From Nitrososphaerota archaeon (GTDB lineage Archaea > Thermoproteota > Nitrososphaeria > Nitrososphaerales > Nitrosopumilaceae): 41,582 nt of DNA. A program made the translations under genes and the position numbers. Location: the NCBI GenBank assembly GCA_028820595.1, contig JAPPIP010000081.1, positions 1-41,582 on the forward strand, given 5' to 3'. Numbering within the stretch: position 1 is the first letter of the stretch; every line of letters starts with the position of its first letter. The notes under the pieces are model-generated. The model was not told the DNA's origin and did no database searches. It saw nothing but the letters and a program-made list of their open reading frames with translations. Shown one piece after another: positions 1-8,892 of this stretch.

Positions 1-104
1 TGCGTCTTGGGCACCCAAGGGCAGGCTTGAGCGGAGGGGTTATGACACTAACTAGGACTCAGGGCATCCTTTTATTCCCCCGCTCCCCCGTGCCAAGGAC
101 GGGC

Positions 105-350
105 ATGGCGAACAAGGCAGCAGGCATCGCCAGAAAGGCGATGTTGTACTCGGGGATAGCAGTGCTCGTGACGGGGTTTGTATTTCTGCTGCAGGGCGAG
201 GGAACGATCGGGCCCGAGTCGTCGTTTATGTACAAGAATCCAGAGTGGTATACAAACGGCAAGGCCATAATGCTGGGAGGCGCCGGGCTGTGCCTTGCCG
301 CACTTTTCATGCGCGGGACGCGGCAACAAGAACAGTCAGGGCAGAAATAG
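105..350 (+). CDS. Small two-TM membrane protein
   Basis: About 81 residues with two hydrophobic segments (roughly residues 13-31 and 53-70) joined by a polar loop. The first is preceded by a short Lys/Arg-rich N-terminus and the second is followed by an Arg/Gln/Lys-rich tail, so it should sit in the cytoplasmic membrane as a hairpin. The reading frame is open back to about position 27, but the ATG at 105 lies about 30 nt after an AT-rich TATTTT-like stretch near 70-76, which fits the leaderless pattern of this genome. I recognise no family and propose no function. It is convergent with the truD gene, leaving about 70 nt between the two stops. Confidence 0.6.
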   Translation: MANKAAGIARKAMLYSGIAVLVTGFVFLLQGEGTIGPESSFMYKNPEWYTNGKAIMLGGAGLCLAALFMRGTRQQEQSGQK

Positions 351-420
351 ACAAGCATACGCGTGTAGCCTGATAACGGCAAAACCGGCGGCAACGGCGG
401 CAATAACAGAAGTCCAAAGC

Positions 421-1830
421 CTAGAACCCCGTGGATATGGGGTTTGGAGGCTTTATCAGTTCCCGGAGCAGCATCGTTGCAAAAGAGCCCCGGGCAAGTG
501 AGAACTCCACGGTCTTGGTGCCATCATGCCATGCATAACCAGAGCACTGGAGTACGGCATCCCGGAACCCGCCCTCGCCGCTTGCCTCCTGCATCTCGTT
601 TAGGAAGAAGGCACGCGGCTTTACTCCCTCGTCCACGAGCACGTCTGACACGTATGGCGCAAACCGCGTCTTTGAATAGTACGAATAGCCGACGATTGGT
701 ATCGCCACCGCGTCGTTGCGCACCCGTATGAGGCCGCCATGCGCGTCGGCCTCCCGGACGTTTTCGCCCCCGGATCCCGCCGTCGCCGCCGCCGCAGACG
801 CGGTCCCGTCATACTTGTGAAGATCACCGTTCCTGTCAAAGCAGACGTCGCCGGGTTTGGGATCCAGGAGGCTCTCGCCTGCGGCAATGACCGCGCTCAG
901 GGTGCGGTTGAATACATACGACTGGTACGCGCTTACATACAACCTGCGCAGCAGGAGCGGAACAGCGCGGATCGCGCGGAGCGGGTCGCCGTGCCTGGCC
1001 AGTTCCTCCAGTACGGTTTTTTCTGTGTCCATGCCCGGCGGCAGCCGCCGCGCCGACTGCGCGTACAACGCCGGGTCTGCAAGGTTCTCCCGCACCTCCC
1101 TGCGCTCCCGCGTGTCGTACGGCGACGCGTACTCCAGTATCAGGCGCACGGCCTCGTCATGGTCACCCATTGTAAGGGCCCTGCCGACCATGTGCGTTAC
1201 GGGGCGCCCCGAGCCAAACCTCTGATATCCGTAAAAGTTTGGGACCGAGTCCGCATACGCCGCAAATCCGGACGGGTCGGGCGCGGTTGTCGCTGCAGTT
1301 GCGTCCCCCCGGTTGCTGTCGCCGCCGCCGGGGCCGCCCCAGTCCCCGGATATCCGTATGCGGAACCCGTTTCCAAGCATCTGTCTTTTTGTAAGCGGCC
1401 TCTTTGCATAGCCGGCAAACGCCAGGCCGAACCTCGAGGCGCTGATGTCGCGGAGCCTCCTCCCCGCGGCCCCAGTCGAGCAGACATACTGCGTAGTTGT
1501 AGCCGACGCGTCTTTGAGCCCCAGGGGCTTTAGTTTGGCGCCCGTCATCTTGCGTATGGCGCCGAGCGCGTGCGCAGTGTCGATGCCCCTCTTGCGGAGC
1601 ACGTACACTGCGTACCCCATGCCTTTCGCAGACGCGTCTGCGTCCGCGTTGCCGTTGCCGCCGGCGCCGGGATCGCGTATCATCCTGAGGGCGGCCGGCG
1701 ACAATATCTCCGACACTACAAAGTCATCCGGCGTCGCCCGTATGCCATACCCGCGGCCGAGCCCGGGAAACGGCGTGGCATACACGCCTATTCCAATCGT
1801 GCGATCAATCTCTGGAACTGTGCCGCTCAC
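421..1830 (-). CDS. truD: tRNA pseudouridine synthase TruD
   Basis: TruD-family enzyme that isomerises a uridine in tRNA (U13 in the bacterial enzyme) to pseudouridine. The signature GLKDASATTTQ contains the catalytic Asp at about residue 107, and the family motif NFYGYQRFG followed by GRPVTHMVGRAL comes mid-protein. At 469 residues it is in the range of archaeal TruD proteins. Two Gly/Ala-rich insertions (about residues 55-70 and 168-190) look like lineage-specific loops. It starts with GTG, and the GTGA sequence at 1827-1830 also carries the stop of the upstream beta-propeller gene, so the two genes are probably translationally coupled on one transcript. Confidence 0.93.
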   Translation of the reverse strand: MSGTVPEIDRTIGIGVYATPFPGLGRGYGIRATPDDFVVSEILSPAALRMIRDPGAGGNGNADADASAKGMGYAVYVLRKRGIDTAHALGAIRKMTGAKLKPLGLKDASATTTQYVCSTGAAGRRLRDISASRFGLAFAGYAKRPLTKRQMLGNGFRIRISGDWGGPGGGDSNRGDATAATTAPDPSGFAAYADSVPNFYGYQRFGSGRPVTHMVGRALTMGDHDEAVRLILEYASPYDTRERREVRENLADPALYAQSARRLPPGMDTEKTVLEELARHGDPLRAIRAVPLLLRRLYVSAYQSYVFNRTLSAVIAAGESLLDPKPGDVCFDRNGDLHKYDGTASAAAATAGSGGENVREADAHGGLIRVRNDAVAIPIVGYSYYSKTRFAPYVSDVLVDEGVKPRAFFLNEMQEASGEGGFRDAVLQCSGYAWHDGTKTVEFSLARGSFATMLLRELIKPPNPISTGF

Positions 1831-3557
1831 TGTACAATCACTGTGACGAACCTACCCACCGATACGTCGGGCGCCTGGGCACCCAAGAGAACCTTGTATA
1901 TCCCGCTTGGCGCGTCACCAGTGACGGCGATCATGACAGGAATGTCAGACATCTTTGCGGCGTATGCCTGGCCGTCGTCCCCGTATCCGATGATGTCGTC
2001 TTGCGCCCCCGCATCTGGCAGAATGGCGGCAAGAATATGAGGGCTGCCGGACACCGCAAACGGCTCGATCTGCGCGGACGGGTCGCCACTGCCTGTGGCG
2101 GGGCCCGTAACGTCAAACGTCACGCTTTGGATTCCGCCCAGAGTGGCAGAGACGTATGGCGTCGACGGTTCCACGTCAAAGGGCACCGGAATCGAGGTGT
2201 CCACCACCCCTATCTTGTTCTCGGCCCACTCTGTAAACCATATCCTGTCCCCGTGCACGTCAAAGTCAAAGACCTGTGCAACGCCGCACCTCTCAGGCGC
2301 CGCGCCCCCTGTCGCGTCCTGGTTTGCCCCGGACTGTGGGGTTATGGCGGCCCCGACATCACTCCCGTCTTTGGGCTCCCCCACACAGTCGGTCCAGTAC
2401 GGGTTCTTTGACGGCACGTGGTACTCTACAATCCTCTGCTGTACGGGATCCAGGACCGAGATGTTGTTTGACAGCTGCGAGTTGAACACCAGGCGCCCCG
2501 CGTCATCCGCGGTCATCCAGTACGGGCGCGACAGGGGGGACTTTATCACCCCGGTCTTGTTTCCGTACGTCGACTCTGTCGGCGATGCGGTCACATACTG
2601 CGTGAAGAGCCCGGTTGCAGGATCAAACTCAAATACTGACGACGACGTGGTGTCCGCAAGCCATACGCCGCCGTCGCCGGATATCGCAATCCCGTTGGGG
2701 GTCTGGACGGTCGGAGGAAGCTCGATCAGATCCACAAAGTCGATTGGCGGCAGGTACGCCTGCCCCGTCGTCGCAGCGATGTCCACGTACCTGCCGTGAT
2801 CAAACCTGACCAGATAGCCGTCTCCTCCCGGCCTTCCGTCCCACGCGGTATACCAGATATACCCGTCCGCGTCCGGGACAAAGCCGGCCGTAACCGTCCC
2901 GTCTATCGGCGACGGCGCCACCAGGAACTTGTCAGGCTGGCTGGGATCCAAGAACACGAGCATGTTCCCGTAAAAGTCGTTCACCACAATCTGGGAGCCG
3001 TCCACGACCAGCCGCTGCGGCAGCGGATCCGACACCACTGCGGGCACGGGGAGCCGGCCGTACTGCCCGGTTATCGGGTGGAACACCCACATCGAGTCTG
3101 ACGCGTCGTCAGTAAACCAGACCATCCCATCGGGCGCATGGTCCATTCCCCACATCATAGAGGTGGCGCCCTCAGGCCAGGAGGGGTTAGGATACTCTGT
3201 GAACGTCTCGGTCTCCAGGTCAAACGTCGCCACCCTGCCCGTGTTGGACTCGGCAAACCACGGGTTCCCGTCATAGTCCACGGCAATGGCAAGCGGGTTG
3301 GTGCATTCTGTCGGGATTGCAAACTCACGTATGTAGGCAGTCGACAGCGGCGGCAGCCCCGTGCCGCAGTACATAACCCGGTCGGCCTCGTCATAGTTTG
3401 CAGAATAGTCACGGTCAAAGTCCGCGCCCGACGGCGCAAGGGGATCCATGCCACGCTCGGTCGGCTCCAGTCCCGGTATGGCAATTACCACAAGCGACGT
3501 GATCAGTATTCCCCCAAGAAACACAACCGCAAAGAGGCCCTTGGCGCGCTGCTTCAT
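1827..3557 (-). CDS. Membrane-anchored or secreted Vgb-like beta-propeller protein
   Basis: A 576-residue protein with one N-terminal hydrophobic segment (about residues 7-28) after a basic MKQRAK start, so it is exported or membrane-anchored. The outer part has repeated blades of the streptogramin-lyase (Vgb)/NHL type: recurring phrases such as GNPWFAES, DGMVWFTDD, GGVWLADT and DRIWFTEW, each followed by a segment describing an FDxxTGxFTxY strand. The C-terminal 100 residues look like an Ig-like or cupredoxin-like beta domain. Enzymatic lyase activity is not implied, since such propellers mostly act as binding or scaffolding domains. A TATA-like box at 3579-3585 supports the ATG at 3557. It overlaps truD by 4 nt. 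Confidence 0.8.
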   Translation of the reverse strand: MKQRAKGLFAVVFLGGILITSLVVIAIPGLEPTERGMDPLAPSGADFDRDYSANYDEADRVMYCGTGLPPLSTAYIREFAIPTECTNPLAIAVDYDGNPWFAESNTGRVATFDLETETFTEYPNPSWPEGATSMMWGMDHAPDGMVWFTDDASDSMWVFHPITGQYGRLPVPAVVSDPLPQRLVVDGSQIVVNDFYGNMLVFLDPSQPDKFLVAPSPIDGTVTAGFVPDADGYIWYTAWDGRPGGDGYLVRFDHGRYVDIAATTGQAYLPPIDFVDLIELPPTVQTPNGIAISGDGGVWLADTTSSSVFEFDPATGLFTQYVTASPTESTYGNKTGVIKSPLSRPYWMTADDAGRLVFNSQLSNNISVLDPVQQRIVEYHVPSKNPYWTDCVGEPKDGSDVGAAITPQSGANQDATGGAAPERCGVAQVFDFDVHGDRIWFTEWAENKIGVVDTSIPVPFDVEPSTPYVSATLGGIQSVTFDVTGPATGSGDPSAQIEPFAVSGSPHILAAILPDAGAQDDIIGYGDDGQAYAAKMSDIPVMIAVTGDAPSGIYKVLLGAQAPDVSVGRFVTVIVQ

Positions 3558-3578
3558 GCCAGCGGTATCGCGACACCG

Positions 3579-3585
3579 TTAATAT
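3579..3585 (-). promoter_or_regulatory. TATA-like box of the beta-propeller/truD operon
   Basis: ATATTAAC (minus strand) lies 22-28 nt upstream of the ATG at 3557, so the transcript is probably leaderless. Confidence 0.5.
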
Positions 3586-3703
3586 CTCTCTCTATGGGCG
3601 GTTGGCCGGCGGGGCGCCCGGAGGGCGCGGATGCGGACAGGAGGGACGGCACGGCCGTGGCAAGTGACAGGAGGCGGCATGCGCGAACCCGGCCACACAA
3701 TGC

Positions 3704-4063
3704 TCAGAGCAGCTTGAGATCCCCGGTTATTCTGTCGACGGCGCTCTCAGGCGCGGGACCCACCGACACGCAGGTGACGGTGCCGGGATCAAGCTGTGTG
3801 TGGCCGGCGTCCGACACCTCGGCGTAGGGCAGGCCGGCGCGTATCGCATCCATCTTCAGGCCGCGGAGACTCTCAAGCCCCGAGGCCTTTAGCACGATCT
3901 TCTTCTGCCCGCCGTCCCACCAGTCCGCGTACCAGCCAGGGTGCGTCAGCCTTACGCGCTCGGCGCCCATCACAAAGGCGTGCCCAGCCTGGGCGGCCAT
4001 CTTGCCGCGGCCCATCTTGAGATCCGTCCTCATTACAACCACCTGCTTTATCTCGCCGCCCAT
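3704..4063 (-). CDS. pth2: Peptidyl-tRNA hydrolase Pth2
   Basis: Archaeal/eukaryotic-type peptidyl-tRNA hydrolase (PTH2 family), which releases peptides from prematurely dissociated peptidyl-tRNA. The N-terminal strand KQVVVMRTDLKMGRGKMAAQ is followed by GHAF, the hallmark Lys-rich/GKxAAQxxHA region, and later by QKKIVLK and the C-terminal AGHTQLDPGTVTCVSVGP signature. From the ATG at 4063 it has 119 residues, the normal length. An in-frame GTG at 4075 would add four residues. An AT-rich stretch at about 4086-4099 could be its promoter. Confidence 0.95.
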   Translation of the reverse strand: MGGEIKQVVVMRTDLKMGRGKMAAQAGHAFVMGAERVRLTHPGWYADWWDGGQKKIVLKASGLESLRGLKMDAIRAGLPYAEVSDAGHTQLDPGTVTCVSVGPAPESAVDRITGDLKLL

Positions 4064-4075
4064 GACGTGACACAC

Positions 4076-4671
4076 AGGCGGAGCGTCAAAAACATTTGCA
4101 ATCGCAGCAGGCGGGGCCGAACGCCGGACACGCCAAGTCCGTCAGGAGGCGCCGGGGCCGCCAAGCGCTGCCTGACGCCCTGCGCAGGCGTCCAGACAGC
4201 CGCGTATGCCCATACGAACAGGTAACGGCAGCCAACACGCCGGCAACGGCTCTCGGGGGACGGTGGCAGTCCTTGGCATCCGCCGCGAATTCATCTGGAA
4301 GAACACGCCGGGACGGAAGTATGCCAGGAGTCACCCCACAAGGCGCTCAGAGGGGCACGTGTGGCCGCGAGGGTGCGGATCCTGCCAAGGTGCCGAAGTG
4401 ACGCTTGCAGGCGCCTTTGCAGACTGCTATCACACTACCACTACTACCGCTACCGCTACCGCTACCGCCACCACACAACAGCAGCAGCAACCAGCAGATG
4501 CATTCTGCCGCCGGACATATGACGCCGGCCGAGCCTGCCGCGCAGCTGGATCTGAGAAATAAAGGGGCTGCCGGATGGCTAATCGCGGCAAAGACGGCCC
4601 CATTCTACGGGATCCACCACAAGAACATTGCGGCCCAAATCCTTTTTTGCACATTACGGGAACAAAGCACA
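4076..4671. other. Gene-free 600-nt region with a microsatellite
   Basis: I see no convincing gene here. The downstream ligase frame is open back to about 4405, but that extension is compositionally repetitive and has no conserved look. Positions 4430-4500 hold a run of CTACCG/CCACTA hexamers followed by CAG triplets. The last 35 nt before 4672 contain a T-rich stretch (4641-4648) that may act as the promoter of the following operon. The GC-rich part 4100-4400 could hide an RNA, but I could not identify one. Confidence 0.5.
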
Positions 4672-7188
4672 ATGAAGATCGCCATCGTATACAACAAAAA
4701 AAAGATTGACGACCAGGACGTGATCAACGTGTTTGGCGCGACCACGCTGGAGCACTACTCGCACCGCACGGTGGAGATGGTGGCCACCGCGCTGGAGCGC
4801 GGGGGGCACTCTGTAAAGATCATAGAGGGTGGAATGAGCTTTATCGAGGAGATGAAGGAGTTCATGCCGCGCGTGGTTTCGGGCAGCAGGCCCGGGATGG
4901 TCTTTAACATGGCGTACGGCATCCAAGGGCGCAACCGCTACACCCACGTTCCCGCCATGCTTGAGATGCTCGGGATACCGTATGTGGGATCGGGGCCCGA
5001 GGCCCATGCGGTGGTCCAGGACAAGGGAATGACGAAGATCGTCTTGCAGAGAAACGGCATACCGACCCCCGGGTTCTGGATGTTTGGCTCCCCCGACGAC
5101 GTGTTTGACGATCTGGTGTTTCCCGTGATCGTAAAGCCCAACATGGAGTCTACGTCCATGGGGATGGACGTGGTGGATGACTGGGACAGCCTGCGCAGGT
5201 CGGTGCGGACCCAGATGGAAAAATACTCGCAGGAGATACTGGTGGAGCAGTTCATACCCGGCAGGGAGTTTGCAGTGGGGCTGCTTGGAAACGGGGACAA
5301 CGTCGAGGTACTGCCGATCGTGGAGATGGACCTTGGCGGCGATCCGAACCGCATACAGACCATAACCGACAAGAAAGAGGCGCCCGTTGAAAAGATCTGC
5401 CCCGCAGCCCTCGACGAGAAACAGTGCGCGCTCATGCGCAGGATCTGCCTTACGGCCTTTGGAAAGCTGGGCCTAAGCGACTTTACCCGGGTGGACCTGC
5501 GCATGGCCGAAGACGGCAAGATCTACGTTTTGGAACTAAACTCGATGGCAAGCCTTGGCAAGACCGGCTCCTATTACACGGCTGCCAAGGCGGCGGGTTA
5601 CTCGTACGACTCGCTGATCAACAAGATCCTCGACGTGGCGGCGATACGATACTTTGGGGAGTCCCCGCTCCAAGGCCGCTACAGCTACCACCACCACCAA
5701 CACGACGACGACAGGGGTGGGGGCGCAGGCGCGATCATGGGCATTGCAGCAGATGCTGCAGGCGCCGCGTCCGGGGGGGCAAGGCAGGGGGCGCAGGCGC
5801 GATCAAAGCCCGCGCCACCGCCACACTCCGCGCCCCCGCTGCGCTCCATACTGCGGAGCTATCTCAGGAGCCACCACACCACCAGTGAGAAACTGCTGCG
5901 ACACCTGGTAATGACCAACTCCAGCATCTACAACGTCGAGGAGGTCAACGAGATTGGCAGCATCATGACCAAGAGGCTGGAGCACCTGGGGTTCGCGCCG
6001 CTCGTATACAAGGAGTTTGACGTGGGGGACATGATATACTATACAAACTATACGGGCGGCTCTGCAGGCATTGACGCGCAGGCAACAACAACAACAACAA
6101 CAGCGGCCGCATCCCCTCCATCCGCTGCAGGCGGCGCAGGCAGGACCGCCCGCAAAAACGACATCCTGATGCTGAGCCACCTCGACACGTGGTACTCCAA
6201 CCGGGACTTTGCCGCGTTCCACAAGGCCGGCAGCAAGATGTACGGCTCGGGCATAGCCGAGTCCAAGGGGGGGCTTGTCACGATGCTGTCGGCACTACAA
6301 GCCCTGCGGTTTGCGCGCAGGCTCAAAAAGGCGCGGTGCGGCATACTGCTTGTAACCGACGACTCGATAGGGGGGCGGTTCAGCAAGAAACTGATCCGCG
6401 ACATCGCGGCAGACTACGACTACATAGTGGATCTCAAATGGGGCATACCAAACGGCGGCATCGCGACGTCGTGCTCTGGAATCACAAAGTATCACATCGA
6501 CATGATGCACATGAGGCGGCACGACGACACCATAAAGGACGTCATCCCGGACATGTGCAAAAAGGTCGTGGACTGGAAGAGGATGTCCGACTCGCACAAC
6601 AAGGCAAGGGTCGTGATATCGGACATCTCGGCGCGCACCTCGTTTGGCAACTCGCCGGACTATGGCAGCCTCACGCTTACAACCAGATATGTGACGCGAC
6701 AGCAGGGCGACGAGTTCGATTCCGAACTCCACAAGATCGCCAAAAAGAGGACAAAGTCCAAGCTTGACACGCACATCGTACAGCAGGCGAGGAGGAACCC
6801 CGTGGAAAAGACCGCAAAGACGCAGGAGTTCTTTGACATGGTCAGCAGGCTTGCCGGCGAATCCGACGTCGGGGTTCTGGCAGATCACAGGTATGCCTCA
6901 TCCAGCCTCGGGGACATTGCGAACGCGGACAAGTTCGTGCTGGGCTCCATGGGCCCCGTGGGGGTCGACTACAGGACCCCGAATGAGCACATCATGAGCG
7001 ACAGCATGATCGAGAGGGCCCTCCTGCTCGCGCTCGTCATTGACAAGCTCGCGTCTGAGAGGAACGAGAGCGGCGGCAAAAAGGGCGGCGGAGCGTCGGC
7101 GGCAAAAGAGGGGGCGCGGCGGCGGGCAGCATACCAGACGGCGGCGGCAGACGACGCGGCCGCAGGTGGTGGCGGGGGGCCACAGTAG
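4672..7188 (+). CDS. ATP-grasp (D-Ala-D-Ala ligase-like) fused to a variant M20 peptidase domain
   Basis: A two-domain protein of about 838 residues. Residues 1-345 are an ATP-grasp ligase of the D-alanine-D-alanine ligase type: MKIAIVYN start, GIPYVGSGPEAHAVVQDKG, PVIVKPNMESTSMGM, EQFIPGREFAVG, and the metal-binding VLELNSMASLG end. A low-complexity linker (His/Asp/Gly/Ala, about 345-390) leads to an M20-like amidohydrolase domain (about 395-800). The M20 zinc region is altered: HLD (His503, Asp505) is kept, but the usual bridging Asp of GRGxxDxK is Glu530 (GSGIAESKGG) and the usual Glu-Glu pair is Asp563-Asp564. A second inserted low-complexity loop (Thr/Ala-rich) precedes His503. It is the first gene of an operon with two amide-bond enzymes. 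The substrate is unknown; Archaea of this group have no peptidoglycan, so the product is probably another dipeptide or amide. The ATG at 4672 was chosen because homology begins there. Confidence 0.8.
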   Translation: MKIAIVYNKKKIDDQDVINVFGATTLEHYSHRTVEMVATALERGGHSVKIIEGGMSFIEEMKEFMPRVVSGSRPGMVFNMAYGIQGRNRYTHVPAMLEMLGIPYVGSGPEAHAVVQDKGMTKIVLQRNGIPTPGFWMFGSPDDVFDDLVFPVIVKPNMESTSMGMDVVDDWDSLRRSVRTQMEKYSQEILVEQFIPGREFAVGLLGNGDNVEVLPIVEMDLGGDPNRIQTITDKKEAPVEKICPAALDEKQCALMRRICLTAFGKLGLSDFTRVDLRMAEDGKIYVLELNSMASLGKTGSYYTAAKAAGYSYDSLINKILDVAAIRYFGESPLQGRYSYHHHQHDDDRGGGAGAIMGIAADAAGAASGGARQGAQARSKPAPPPHSAPPLRSILRSYLRSHHTTSEKLLRHLVMTNSSIYNVEEVNEIGSIMTKRLEHLGFAPLVYKEFDVGDMIYYTNYTGGSAGIDAQATTTTTTAAASPPSAAGGAGRTARKNDILMLSHLDTWYSNRDFAAFHKAGSKMYGSGIAESKGGLVTMLSALQALRFARRLKKARCGILLVTDDSIGGRFSKKLIRDIAADYDYIVDLKWGIPNGGIATSCSGITKYHIDMMHMRRHDDTIKDVIPDMCKKVVDWKRMSDSHNKARVVISDISARTSFGNSPDYGSLTLTTRYVTRQQGDEFDSELHKIAKKRTKSKLDTHIVQQARRNPVEKTAKTQEFFDMVSRLAGESDVGVLADHRYASSSLGDIANADKFVLGSMGPVGVDYRTPNEHIMSDSMIERALLLALVIDKLASERNESGGKKGGGASAAKEGARRRAAYQTAAADDAAAGGGGGPQ

Positions 7189-8892
7189 TTGGACATAGGC
7201 AGGGTCGAGTCATCGTTCTCCCCGTCCACATACGGCAGAAAGGCCGCATATTCCGCGAAGGGGGGCATGGTGGCGTCCGCGTTTCCAGACGCGACGCAGG
7301 CGGGAGTCGAGATGCTCAAAAAGGGCGGAAACGCAGTCGATGCGGCGTGCGCAACGGCCTTTGCGCTCGGCGTGTGCGAGCCGCAGGCATCCGGGATCGG
7401 GGGCCAGTCCATGTGCATAATGCACATGGACAAGAAGAGCGTGGCAATAGACGGCTCGAGCAGGTCCCCGTCGCGCGCCCACTCGTCGGCGTACCGTGCA
7501 AAGAGGAGGCGCCTGCTGGGCTACAAGGCGGCCACGGTCCCGAGCACCGTGGCCGTGCTTGGGATAATGCACGAGCGCTACGGCGCCCTCGAGTGGCAAA
7601 AGGTGCTGGCGCCCGCCATACGGATAGCCAGGAGGGGGTACCGCATCACCAAGCTGCAGAGCCGCATCCAGGCAAAGGAGCTGGAAAACTTTCTGAGCAT
7701 AAAGTCAAGGTCGGGCGCAAGGTACTTTCTAAAGGACGGGCAGGTGCCGTACGAGGCCGGCGACAGGTTCGTGCAGGGCGACCTGGCGCAGACGCTGAGG
7801 GCCATATCGGACAGCGGCTACCAGAGCTTTTACCGCGGAAGCATAGCAAAGCGGATAGACCAGGACATGCAGAGAAACGGGGGCCTCGTACGGGAGGAGG
7901 ACCTGGCGTACATACCGGAGCCCATAGAGAGGGCCCCGATCAGAAGGCAGTACCGGGACGTCTCGGTGGTGACCATGCCTCCTCCCGCCGCGGGACTGAC
8001 ACTCCTGCTGACACTGATGATGCTCAACCACCTGCCGTCCAAGTTCCTGCGCAGCAAGAAGCCGAGCTCCTACCACTTTGTCGCCGAGACGTTTAGAAAG
8101 GCGTTCTGGCACAGGGTGCTGCGCCCGTTCAACCCCCACACGTACAGCCAGATGCACGACATGCACTACCACCACCTGAAGCGCTCGTTTGCAAGGCAGA
8201 TGGCCGACTCGATACACAACTCGATGGACGACACGCTGCCGATCATGGACCATGCGTTTGGTGGGGACGAGGACGAGGGCGGAGAGACCACGCACCTGTC
8301 CGTAATGGACGACGAGGGGAACGCGGTGGGGATAACCCAGTCAATCGAGCTTCCATACGGCTCAAAGGCGGTGGCAGACGGGCTGGGGTTCCTGTACAAC
8401 AACTACATGTCCGCCTTCGACTTTGAGAATACGATGAACCCGTTTTACATCAGGCCCAACGAGGTGCCGTGGACGTCGGTCTCGCCGGCGCTCATATTCC
8501 ACGACAAGCGGTTGTGGATGGTGGTGGGAAGCCCGGGAAGCCAGAGGATCTTCTCGACGGTCGCCCAGTTCCTCATGGGGGTGGTTGACGGGAGCCTCCC
8601 AATCGACGCCTCGATGTACCTGCCGCGACTCCATTGCACGATAGGGGGGGAGATCGGCATAGAGGACGGCGCGTTTGAGAAGCCCGTGACGAGGTACCTG
8701 GAGGGTCTGGGGTACAAGGTCGTGGTCAGGGACCGGTTCTCGTTTTACCACGGGGCCGTCCATGCCGTCATGAGGATGCAGACCCGGGACGGGTTCCAGG
8801 GGGTGGCGGAGGTGAGGAGGGACGGCACCGCCGCATCCGCGGGGAGCGGCGCCGAGAAAAGCGGCAGCAGGCGCGGCGGTGATCACCCCTGA
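7189..8892 (+). CDS. Gamma-glutamyltranspeptidase-like enzyme
   Basis: An Ntn-hydrolase of the gamma-glutamyltransferase family, 567 residues. It shows GGNAVDAACATAFALGVCEPQASGIGG near residues 45-75, where GGTs bind the gamma-glutamyl group, then the autocleavage site ETTHLSVMDDEGNAVG, in which Thr367 would become the N-terminal nucleophile of the small subunit, and the late GSPGSQRIFSTV motif. No signal peptide is visible, so it looks cytoplasmic, unlike most bacterial GGTs. The TTG at 7189 follows the stop of the ligase gene without a gap; the next in-frame ATG (7267) would remove the first conserved strand. The reaction would be transfer or hydrolysis of gamma-glutamyl groups; the physiological substrate cannot be read from the sequence. 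Confidence 0.85.
   Translation: MDIGRVESSFSPSTYGRKAAYSAKGGMVASAFPDATQAGVEMLKKGGNAVDAACATAFALGVCEPQASGIGGQSMCIMHMDKKSVAIDGSSRSPSRAHSSAYRAKRRRLLGYKAATVPSTVAVLGIMHERYGALEWQKVLAPAIRIARRGYRITKLQSRIQAKELENFLSIKSRSGARYFLKDGQVPYEAGDRFVQGDLAQTLRAISDSGYQSFYRGSIAKRIDQDMQRNGGLVREEDLAYIPEPIERAPIRRQYRDVSVVTMPPPAAGLTLLLTLMMLNHLPSKFLRSKKPSSYHFVAETFRKAFWHRVLRPFNPHTYSQMHDMHYHHLKRSFARQMADSIHNSMDDTLPIMDHAFGGDEDEGGETTHLSVMDDEGNAVGITQSIELPYGSKAVADGLGFLYNNYMSAFDFENTMNPFYIRPNEVPWTSVSPALIFHDKRLWMVVGSPGSQRIFSTVAQFLMGVVDGSLPIDASMYLPRLHCTIGGEIGIEDGAFEKPVTRYLEGLGYKVVVRDRFSFYHGAVHAVMRMQTRDGFQGVAEVRRDGTAASAGSGAEKSGSRRGGDHP

Noticed and set aside
1-26. Terminator hairpin CTTGGG-CA-CCCAAG at the window start
   Set aside because: The hairpin at 6-19 is real but has no T-run after it, and the gene it would end is outside the window.
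739-1533. Long plus-strand frame opposite truD
   Set aside because: It lies antisense to a clear TruD, has no motif, and its Arg-rich composition is that expected from a GC-rich gene read on the other strand.
1827-3557. Virginiamycin B lyase (antibiotic resistance)
   Set aside because: The propeller fold is shared, but the protein is exported, longer and has an extra C-terminal domain; catalytic residues cannot be assigned.
4405-4671. 89-residue upstream extension of the ligase gene
   Set aside because: It translates the microsatellite into Leu/Pro and Gln runs, while ATP-grasp homology begins at the ATG at 4672.
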